Position numbers and translations under genes: made by a program | NCBI RefSeq assembly: GCF_022549785.1 | Contig: NZ_JAKZGO010000009.1 | Location: 170,790-234,789, forward strand | DNA length: 64,000 bases | Direction of reading: 5' to 3' | Origin: Belliella alkalica | Lineage (GTDB): Bacteria; Bacteroidota; Bacteroidia; Cytophagales; Cyclobacteriaceae | Notes under the pieces: generated by a model | The model's database searches: none | Told to the model about the DNA's origin: nothing | What the model saw: only the letters and a program-made list of their open reading frames with translations | Shown here: positions 18,754 through 24,961 of the stretch, piece after piece | How positions within the stretch are numbered: the first letter of the stretch is position 1 | Layout: the number at the start of each line of letters is the position of its first letter

Positions 18754-19578
18754 ATGGAACAGCAAAATCTCGAATTTCTCAAAGAAAAACTCAAATATTC
18801 CGGTTTTGATCCCGAATTAATCCAACAAATGGAAAAGCAGATGGAAAAAGGATTGAAGGAGTTCCAGCTGCAGCGAACGATGGAAATCGAAGGCAATAAA
18901 GTGGATTTTAACCTCCATTTCAACAAATCCGATACCTCTGAAAAGTACTTCTTCAACAAAACCGATGTGACGCTTCATCCTTCAATGGAAAATGGGGCTG
19001 CCGTAAGCCATACGTTCTACCAAAACCAGAATATATCCGCCAAGGAAGCATTCAACCTACTGCAAGGCAGGGCTGTTGACAAGACCCTTTTCAACAAAGA
19101 GGGGCAGTCCTATAAAGCATGGTTGCAGCTTGATTTGAAGGATAAGGATGTGGGGAACAATTACAAGGTCAACCAGTACCATGAGAATTATGGTTACAAT
19201 CTCAAAGACCTCATTGGACAGCTCCCAATCAAACTCGATGATAGACAGGCCGAATGGCTCGAAAAATCCCTTCAGAAAGGCAATAAGCATGGTGTAGCAA
19301 TAGAGTTGGAGGGCAAGACGGAAAAGATTTATGTCGAGGCCAATCCGCAGTTTAAAACCTTTAATTTCTATGACGAGTCGGGCAAAAGGATTTCCAAAGA
19401 CGACCTCAACATCAAAATGGAGCATCAAGGAACGAAGAAGACCGAAAGTCAGAAGCAGAATCCCACAGGACAGAGCAGTAAAAACGAGGACGGTTCAAAA
19501 AAAAAGTCCGCTCCCAAGGTTAACCAACAGCCTTCCGTCAAGAAAAGGCCTACGAGAAAAAAAGGAGTCGGAATATAA
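18754..19578 (+). CDS. DUF3945-type conjugative-element protein, possibly frameshifted at its end
   Basis: A 274-residue soluble protein with a Gln/Glu-rich helical start (MEQQNLEFLKEKLKYSGF), a domain with FNLLQGRAVDKTLFNKEG (about 105-125), and another with VAIELEGKTEKIYVEANPQF and FNFYDESGKRI. These are typical of DUF3945/DUF4099 proteins in Bacteroidota mobile elements. The C-terminus is a low-complexity Lys/Gln/Pro tail. It starts two bases after traN. Near the stop is a run of seven A (19557-19563), and a one-base shift there would extend the protein by about 50 residues (next entry). Function is unknown; the domain occurs beside DNA-processing genes in such elements. Confidence 0.75.
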   Translation: MEQQNLEFLKEKLKYSGFDPELIQQMEKQMEKGLKEFQLQRTMEIEGNKVDFNLHFNKSDTSEKYFFNKTDVTLHPSMENGAAVSHTFYQNQNISAKEAFNLLQGRAVDKTLFNKEGQSYKAWLQLDLKDKDVGNNYKVNQYHENYGYNLKDLIGQLPIKLDDRQAEWLEKSLQKGNKHGVAIELEGKTEKIYVEANPQFKTFNFYDESGKRISKDDLNIKMEHQGTKKTESQKQNPTGQSSKNEDGSKKKSAPKVNQQPSVKKRPTRKKGVGI

Positions 19579-19717
19579 AATTGATCCCGATGCAAATCCA
19601 CTGCTTTCACCAACAAACAGGAAGGAAGAATTTGTGGATGCCTTGTTTGAGGGGATCAGTAACAAAAGACCTGCTCAGAGAAAGGAAACAGACAAAAAAA
19701 GAGGCTTTAAAATGTAA
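19559..19717 (+). other. Open continuation of the DUF3945 protein in the +1 frame after an A7 run
   Basis: Directly after AAAAAAA at 19557-19563, the frame one base further on is open for about 50 codons. Its content looks protein-like: KIDPDANPLLSPTNRKEEFV, then DALFEGISNKRP and a basic end (KKRGFKM). It has no start of its own. Either the preceding gene suffered a one-base change in the A-run, or the ribosome slips there, or the match is chance. The terminator at 19742 follows this second stop closely, which favours the longer product. Confidence 0.4.
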
Positions 19718-19741
19718 ATATCATTTGGATACAAGCTAGGT

Positions 19742-19768
19742 AAAAAGTCCCTTCGGGGGCTTTTTTTT
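19742..19768 (+). terminator. Rho-independent terminator of the tra operon
   Basis: Stem AAAAAGTCCC / GGGGCTTTTT with a TTCG loop, followed by a T-run (eight T in total). It closes the plus-strand operon 9043-19717, and the first long direct repeat begins just after it. Confidence 0.8.
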
Positions 19769-19782
19769 ATTTGGCCGTTACA

Positions 19783-20160
19783 CACTTTGGTGGGTCAGGC
19801 TTTGCGTTTCAATCTTCCCTTTGGAAAGGATTTCCACTGCAATCCTTAACGGTTTCGCTTTTAGATATATAAATCGAAAGAGCTGCAAAACAACTTCTTT
19901 ACAGCCAACTCCCAACCGTTGCAGCAAAGGTATGCCCCCAACCCATGCGGCAAGGCCAAGCCCTGTGGGTGTCAGAGAAAATCTCCATCCCAACTTTAGC
20001 TATGGATTGTATTTTCCCTGACAGCCTTGACCGCTTTATCCATCACACCGCATTTTGGCTGCCCAACGGTTAAAAGTAGCCGAAGCTGTGTTGCAGTATT
20101 TATTATCCCTAAATAAAATTACTATGTAACCTGTCTGTTTTTTGTTGGTCAAAGCCGGGA
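19783..20160. repeat. Long direct repeat, copy 1 (378 bp)
   Basis: This segment recurs at 21830-22206 in the same orientation with about 93% identity by eye, including a shared stretch of roughly 80 identical bases near its end. Both copies keep a GCTGCAA...TTGCAGC pair and repeated AACGGTT words, so RNA or DNA structure is possible. A 71-codon minus-strand frame is also shared, but most differences between copies change its amino acids, so coding looks unlikely. The two copies bracket the DUF1016 nuclease gene and the RpoA-CTD-like gene. Confidence 0.9.
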
Positions 20161-20206
20161 GAAATTTTTGATATTAAAAAGGATAACCTCAAATTCTCTC
20201 ACAGTT

Positions 20207-20239
20207 GTTATAGAAAATCTTATCTTTGAAATCTATAAC
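20207..20239 (+). promoter_or_regulatory. Promoter with TATCTTTG box inside an inverted repeat, before the DUF1016 nuclease gene
   Basis: TATCTTTG at 20221-20228 fits the Bacteroidota -7 consensus TAnnTTTG. It lies between the arms GTTATAGA (20207-20214) and TCTATAAC (20232-20239), a perfect 8-bp inverted repeat, so a repressor bound there would cover the promoter. The coding start is 30 bases further on. The -33 TTTG element is not clear. Confidence 0.6.
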
Positions 20240-20268
20240 ACTTGTGATAGAATTTGAATGCGCTGTAA

Positions 20269-21318
20269 ATGAAAGAGATAGTAGCCTACAAAGATTTTTA
20301 CAAAGAAATAATTGATACGATTAATGCCAGAAGATATAAGGCATATAAATCGTTAAATAGGCATCACATAGAACACAACTTTGAGCTTGGTGAAATAATT
20401 GTAAAACATCAGGAAAAACAAAAGTGGGGACAATCAATAGTAGAGAAACTTTCTACAGATATTACCAAGCAAATTGATGGACTGTCAGGTTATTCACCTC
20501 AGAATCTATGGAAAATGCGTCAATTTTATCTTGAATATAGAGAGAAAACTGTATTGTATGAATTAGCCAAACAAATTCCGTGGGGACAAAATATGCTAGT
20601 TCTCCATCAGGTAAAAGATGACAATGAACGAAGATACTATTTAGAAGCAACAGCAAAATTGGGGTGGAGTCGAGCTGTTTTGTTAAATCAAATCAAGGCA
20701 GATGCTTATAAGCATCATGTGTTAGATAAGAAGTTGAGTAATTTTGAAACTGCATTACCGTCACATTTATCAGAACAAGCAAATGAAGCTTTAAAAAGTG
20801 AATATAACCTTGACTTTCTCGGAATCACCAAACCTGTCCATGAACGAGAGCTTGAAAATAGATTAATTGAAAATATACGTGATTTATTACTTGAATTGGG
20901 ATATGGATTTAGTTTTATAGGAAATCAGTATCGGTTAACATTGAACAATAAAGAATATTTTATTGACTTGCTATTTTATCATCGGTTTTTGAAATGCTTG
21001 ATTGCAATCGAGCTAAAAACCGTAGAATTTGAACCTGAATTTGCAGGAAAAATGAATTTTTATCTTGAACTTCTCGATAGTAAAGAAAAGCAAGCAGATG
21101 ATAACCCTTCAATTGGAATTATTCTATGCCCGACAAAAGATGATATTGAGGTTGAATTTGCTTTGAGGTCTAGTAATAAACCAATTGGAGTATCTGAATA
21201 TAAATTAACTCATGAACTTCCTGAAAATCTAAAAGGAAAAGTTCCGACTTCAAAAGAATTAAAACAAATGCTAACAATAGCTATAAGTAATGCAGGCGAT
21301 TCAGCTATTGGAAAGTAA
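20269..21318 (+). CDS. DUF1016/YhcG-type PDDEXK nuclease
   Basis: A 349-residue protein with the two-part layout of YhcG proteins. The N-terminal DUF1016 domain (about 1-175, with YSPQNLWKMRQFYLEY and IPWGQNMLVLHQVKD) precedes a C-terminal PDDEXK nuclease domain (about 180-340). Catalytic residues are visible as Asp233 in YFIDLLFYH and Glu248/Lys250 in IAIELKT, so the nuclease core looks intact. Such proteins occur in mobile and defense-associated DNA, sometimes linked to restriction systems; the substrate is unproven. It has its own promoter and sits with one small gene between long direct repeats, so it looks like cargo added after the tra operon. Confidence 0.88.
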   Translation: MKEIVAYKDFYKEIIDTINARRYKAYKSLNRHHIEHNFELGEIIVKHQEKQKWGQSIVEKLSTDITKQIDGLSGYSPQNLWKMRQFYLEYREKTVLYELAKQIPWGQNMLVLHQVKDDNERRYYLEATAKLGWSRAVLLNQIKADAYKHHVLDKKLSNFETALPSHLSEQANEALKSEYNLDFLGITKPVHERELENRLIENIRDLLLELGYGFSFIGNQYRLTLNNKEYFIDLLFYHRFLKCLIAIELKTVEFEPEFAGKMNFYLELLDSKEKQADDNPSIGIILCPTKDDIEVEFALRSSNKPIGVSEYKLTHELPENLKGKVPTSKELKQMLTIAISNAGDSAIGK

Positions 21319-21389
21319 TGTGGAATTAATTGACAATTTACAAATTTTAAAGATTATACAACTAACCCCGTACTCCTCATAGCCGAACC

Positions 21390-21411
21390 GTTGGTGGTCA
21401 TTTTGACCAAC
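21390..21411. repeat. Small hairpin in the spacer between the two island genes
   Basis: GTTGG-TGG-TCA TTT TGA-CCAAC can form a stem with a three-base bulge, and a further CCACCAA follows. It has no T-run. It might be a structure or a trace of an older junction; no stronger claim is possible. Confidence 0.3.
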
Positions 21412-21452
21412 GCCACCAAGACAAGTAACAGAATTCAAATTTTGACAGATAA

Positions 21453-21758
21453 ATGGCAACTGAGAAAATAAAAAAGACCTGTAAGTTTGGACACACTTTC
21501 TACAAGAGCAGTGACTGTCCAACTTGCCCGACTTGTGAAAAACTCAAAGAACCAGCTTCAGGATTTTTAGCGCTTTTGAGCAATCCTGCAAGAAACGCAT
21601 TGCTTTATCACGGAATAGACACTATTCAGAAACTATCCGAGTTTACTGAAAAAGAAATTTTGAAAATACACGGTATCGGAAAGGCTTCACTACCTGCATT
21701 TAGACAAGCTCTTGAAGAAAACGGATTATCATTCAAAGAGGATGAACACAAAAAATAG
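21453..21758 (+). CDS. Small zinc-ribbon plus RNA-polymerase alpha-CTD-like protein
   Basis: A 101-residue protein. The start holds a CKFGHTFYKSSDCPTCPTC cysteine cluster that could bind zinc. Residues about 40-95 (ARNALLYHGIDTIQKLSEF, IHGIGKASLPAFRQALEE) match the helix-hairpin-helix fold of the alpha subunit C-terminal domain, which binds DNA and regulators. Orphan proteins of this type are common in Bacteroidota, but their role is not known to me. It shares the island with the DUF1016 nuclease gene, which ends 134 bases upstream. Confidence 0.75.
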   Translation: MATEKIKKTCKFGHTFYKSSDCPTCPTCEKLKEPASGFLALLSNPARNALLYHGIDTIQKLSEFTEKEILKIHGIGKASLPAFRQALEENGLSFKEDEHKK

Positions 21759-21829
21759 CATAAGATATCTAATCCTAAATGCTAATTTAAAATCCAGGTA
21801 AAAACTCCTTCTTTTTTTTTGCCATTTCC

Positions 21830-22206
21830 CACTTTGGTGGGTCTGCTTTCCGTTACAATCTTTCCTTTGGAAAGAATTTCCACTACAATCCTTAACGGTT
21901 TCGCTTTTAGATATACAAATCGAAAGAGCTGCAAAACAACTTCTATACAGCAAACTCCCAACCGTTGCAGCAAAGGTATGCCCCCTACGCATGCGGCAAG
22001 GCTAAGCCCTGTGGGTGTCATAGAAAATCTCCATCCCAACTTTAGCTAGGGATAGTATTTTCCCCGACAGCCTTGACCGCTTTATCCATCACACCGCATT
22101 TTGGCTGCCCAACGGTTAAAAGTAGCCGAAGCTGTGTTGCAGTATTTATTAACCCTAAATAAATTTACTATGTAACCTGTCGGTTTTTTTTTGTTCAAAG
22201 CCGGGA
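21830..22206. repeat. Long direct repeat, copy 2 (377 bp)
   Basis: Same orientation and nearly the same sequence as 19783-20160; both end in AAAGCCGGGA. Like copy 1, it follows a T-rich end of a gene region. Recombination between the copies would delete the island 20161-21829 and leave one copy. Confidence 0.9.
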
Positions 22207-22437
22207 AATCTGGCAGGCTTGGAGTTATTCCTTTTTTACTTTCTGTTCTTGGCAGCATTAGGTAGGTATGGTAAGTCAGTCGACAGTCTTTCCCATGCAT
22301 CGGTTTAAAGGGTACAGATTTCTTTAGTTGACAGTACTGGAAAGTATGGAGAAAAGAATAGGAAAAATATAGGTACAGATAAGCCGCAGAACAGCTTTTC
22401 AATATCGAACGAAACTCCCTAGGTCAATTTTAAATAG

Positions 22438-22719
22438 GGCTTGCTGAAAAAGTCTCAGGTATGCCAGCCCTACCTATCAGTAGACAAGTTCAAAGCGGGC
22501 GAATGAAGATGTATGCTTATACTTCGAATGAGCCCAATGAAGAAGATGGTATGCCTGAGGCTAGCCTAAAAATTTCGAGTTTTGAAATTTTTAGGAGCAC
22601 TCAAATCAAGCTGGATCATTGAATAAGCGTGCACCTGCTTAAAAAGAAAATACTTATTAAATGGGTATTCATCAAAATTTTAAGAATTTACTCTCCAGTT
22701 GGCGTTTTTCAGCACGCCC
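22438..22719. mobile_element. MITE-like element, copy 1 (282 bp)
   Basis: Ends are imperfect inverted repeats, GGGCTTGCTGAAAAA at the left and TTTTTCAGCACGCCC at the right. It is flanked by a direct TAAATA duplication (22432-22437 and 22720-22725). Inside is a perfect 11-bp hairpin, CTAAAAATTTC / GAAATTTTTAG (22566-22594). There is no open frame of useful size. A related copy lies at 48546-48808. The element separates the repeat-bounded island from the radC-like gene. Confidence 0.85.
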
Positions 22720-22806
22720 TAAATAGGCTATTCCAGACTATGGAATTTGCCGATACTTGCAAAATGACTTTTTTATTTTCTTCTCATTAATTTCAGTACA
22801 AATATC

Positions 22807-22922
22807 GGCTTAGGGGTGCTGAAGCGCTCCATAAGACTACGGCATAATGTCATGTTTCGTTTATCAGCATGACACCCTTCGGGACTTATTCCGTTTCCTT
22901 TTGGGCTTGATTCCCCTAAGCC
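22807..22922 (+). ncRNA. Structured leader upstream of the RadC-like gene, candidate RNA element
   Basis: A perfect 10-bp pair GGCTTAGGGG (22807-22816) and CCCCTAAGCC (22913-22922) encloses further possible stems: GTCATG (22849-22854) with CATGAC (22868-22873), and CCC-TTC-GGG near 22875-22883. The whole is a multi-branched 116-base fold ending 46 bases before the ATG at 22969. It may be a leader RNA, a recombination site, or part of a transfer origin; no known class is recognised. Confidence 0.45.
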
Positions 22923-22968
22923 AGAGGAAGTACCATAATTAATTTCTAATCCTTAAAACGAATTTGTT

Positions 22969-23439
22969 ATGGAAACTTCAAAAAACATCATTGCTCCAAA
23001 AGTTGCTGAAATCGAGTTGGTTTACAAGACCAAAGTAAAGGCTTCTGACAGACCAAAAATCACTCGCTCGGATGATGCCAAAACCATCCTTATGGATAAT
23101 TGGGACACCGATAAAATTGAATTTATAGAACAGTTCAAAGTGATGTATCTCAACCGCAATAGTAAAGTGACTGGAATTGTCGAAATCTCCACCGGAGGGA
23201 CTTCTGCAACGATTGTGGATGTCAAACTGATTTATGCAGGAGCTTTGAAAGCCAATGTTTCATCGATTATTTTAGCCCACAACCATCCTTCAGGAAATCT
23301 TAAACCAAGCCACCAAGATATCAGGCTAACCGAAAAGCTAAAAAAAGCAGGTGAAATCCTCGATATTTCAATTATAGATCATCTTATCATTACAAAGGAT
23401 AACGGATACTTTTCATTTGCAGATGAAGGGCTTTTATAG
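22969..23439 (+). CDS. RadC/JAB-domain protein of mobile elements
   Basis: A 156-residue protein that is essentially the JAB/MPN domain of RadC (UPF0758) without the N-terminal helix-hairpin-helix. The metal-binding JAMM pattern is complete: an upstream acid in EFIEQF (Glu54) and HNHPSG with His104 and His106, then Asp117 in PSHQDIR. Stand-alone RadC proteins of this length are common cargo of Bacteroidota conjugative elements; the reaction is unsettled. It starts 46 bases after a structured leader, and its stop codon is embedded in a terminator hairpin. Confidence 0.88.
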   Translation: METSKNIIAPKVAEIELVYKTKVKASDRPKITRSDDAKTILMDNWDTDKIEFIEQFKVMYLNRNSKVTGIVEISTGGTSATIVDVKLIYAGALKANVSSIILAHNHPSGNLKPSHQDIRLTEKLKKAGEILDISIIDHLIITKDNGYFSFADEGLL

Positions 23440-23449
23440 CCCTTTTTTT
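23428..23449 (+). terminator. Terminator overlapping the stop codon of the RadC-like gene
   Basis: Stem GGGCT (23428-23432) / AGCCC (23438-23442) with a five-base loop, followed by seven T. The TAG stop (23437-23439) lies inside the hairpin, so the last codons double as terminator. Confidence 0.8.
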
Positions 23450-23680
23450 GGTCGAAGAAAGGTTGCAATTTTTATATTAGGCAAAAATCGAATACTAAAA
23501 ACAAATTTCTATTAACTGCTTCGTTAATTCAAAATTTAAGAAAGAAATAAGAAATTGGGTTTATAAGTAAATACGGCTGAAGAGAAATATTATAAAAATA
23601 GTTTAAGTTATTTTAATAAATTCTCCGTCAAAAGTCTATACTCAGTCCCCAAAACAATAATCTTTTCCTTAATTCATTTC

Positions 23681-24007
23681 TCAAGTCGATACTAACTTAA
23701 GCCCAATAATTGAAAAGATTAATGTTATAATAAAAAGAATTCGCAAGAATGTCACTGGCTCATTAAAAACAAAGACCCCAACTAAAACCGTACCTACTGC
23801 ACCTATTCCTGTCCATACTGAATAAGCTGTACCGATAGGCAAGGTTTGGGTTGCTTTAATTAATAGCACCATACTAGTAGTTAGTGTCACAATGAACCCT
23901 ACGTACCATAAATACATCTCATTTCCTATACTGACTTTTGCCTTTCCTAAACAAAAAGCAAAAGCAACTTCAAATAGGCCTGCAAAAATTAAAATTACCC
24001 AATTCAT
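23681..24007 (-). CDS. SMR-family small multidrug/guanidinium-type exporter
   Basis: A 108-residue protein with four membrane helices, from ATG 24007 (MNWVILIFAGLFEVAFAF), the usual SMR start; an earlier start would add nine residues. The membrane-buried Glu (GLFE, residue 13) that couples proton and substrate transport is present, as is the conserved GTAYSVWTGIGAVGTVLVG segment. SMR proteins swap protons for cationic compounds such as quaternary amines or guanidinium. It lies downstream of a Crp/Fnr-type gene on the same strand with a 74-base gap, a pairing suggesting control by that regulator. Confidence 0.88.
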   Translation of the reverse strand: MNWVILIFAGLFEVAFAFCLGKAKVSIGNEMYLWYVGFIVTLTTSMVLLIKATQTLPIGTAYSVWTGIGAVGTVLVGVFVFNEPVTFLRILFIITLIFSIIGLKLVST

Positions 24008-24081
24008 AACTTCTAATGTTTTATTATTAAACAAAATTCAGGATTTAAATTGAAATAAAATTTTACAAATGATAAAAAAGG

Positions 24082-24645
24082 TTACTCTATAGAAGATCTT
24101 ATTCGGCTCAAACTTACTTGGGTAATTCCTAAAAAAGATGCTATATGTCTTAATTGTATTCTTTGTACAAATTCGGGATTATCTTTTAATAGATTCAAAT
24201 ACCGTTCTTTAGCTGTTTTGAATTGTCGAGAAATAAGCCACTCTTCTAACTTCAAAAGTTGCTGCTCTGCAAATTTCCTACCCCAATTAGCAACATGGAC
24301 GTCTTGTTCAAATAGTTTTTCAAGATTTACTTTATTTATAAAATACAACTCACTGTCCTCCAAAAGTTCTATAAACTCATATCCTTTTTGATTGGCTACA
24401 TAACTTTTTAATGAAATGGCAGGATCTCCCTCTTTGCCAAACCAAAATGTTAACTCACTATCTTCCGATCTTGAAAATGCTCTAGCAATTCCTTTTTTAA
24501 TAAAAAAAATATTATCTTCTACTCTATCAGCTCTTATGATGACGTGATACTTTGGATAATGAACTTTTTCAAAACTGTTCTTAAGTGTCAATTTTGAAAG
24601 GTAAGGAACAGGAAAAACATTATCTATTATTTGGTCAATGCTCAT
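24082..24645 (-). CDS. Crp/Fnr-family transcription regulator
   Basis: A 187-residue regulator from ATG 24645 (MSIDQIIDNVFPVPYLSK); an upstream ATG at 24699 would add 18 residues without a recognisable domain. The N-terminal cyclic-nucleotide-binding-like beta barrel (about 20-115, with IFFIKKGIARAFS) is followed by the dimer helix and a C-terminal helix-turn-helix (IASFLGITQVSLSRIRSS). Cysteines for an iron-sulfur cluster are absent, so it is not a classic Fnr. It is probably co-transcribed with the SMR exporter gene and may respond to the exporter's substrate. Confidence 0.85.
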   Translation of the reverse strand: MSIDQIIDNVFPVPYLSKLTLKNSFEKVHYPKYHVIIRADRVEDNIFFIKKGIARAFSRSEDSELTFWFGKEGDPAISLKSYVANQKGYEFIELLEDSELYFINKVNLEKLFEQDVHVANWGRKFAEQQLLKLEEWLISRQFKTAKERYLNLLKDNPEFVQRIQLRHIASFLGITQVSLSRIRSSIE

Positions 24646-24875
24646 GACACCTGTGTTATTTTGAGATGAATATTTTAATTTTTTGTGCGCATATATCAAA
24701 TAAATCAGAAGTATTAATTTTTTGGTTATTGATAAATATATCGCAAAGAAGATTGTTGTGTGATTTAAACTACCATACTAAATTTTATCCGTATCAGATT
24801 TACCACACTAATTCAAACAAATGAAATTAGTTGTTAAACGATCTCAGTACCGGTTTTAAGTAATCGAATGCTGAA

Positions 24876-24932
24876 GAGTATCCGCAATTTTTATTGTCAC
24901 CTATTTCCCAATATTCAACACTGCGGATACTC
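24876..24932. repeat. Perfect 11-bp inverted repeat beyond the end of the PUL operon
   Basis: GAGTATCCGCA (24876-24886) and TGCGGATACTC (24922-24932) flank a 35-base spacer. A T-run (ATTTTTTG) follows only on the plus strand, so it is a poor match to a terminator for the minus-strand operon that ends at 24962. It could protect a transcript end or mark an old insertion. Confidence 0.55.
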
Positions 24933-24961
24933 ATTTTTTGCTTGACTTTTAAATTTATAAA

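Noticed and set aside
19778-19993. Minus-strand 71-codon frame in repeat copy 1, also open in copy 2 (21782-22039)
   Set aside because: Differences between the two copies mostly change the amino acid and seldom the silent position, so coding selection is not supported; treated as a structured or site-type repeat.
9043-23439. Attachment sites of an integrative element at the ends of this region
   Set aside because: No tRNA gene, integrase or matching short direct repeats at plausible ends could be found; the long repeats lie inside the region and bracket only the nuclease island.
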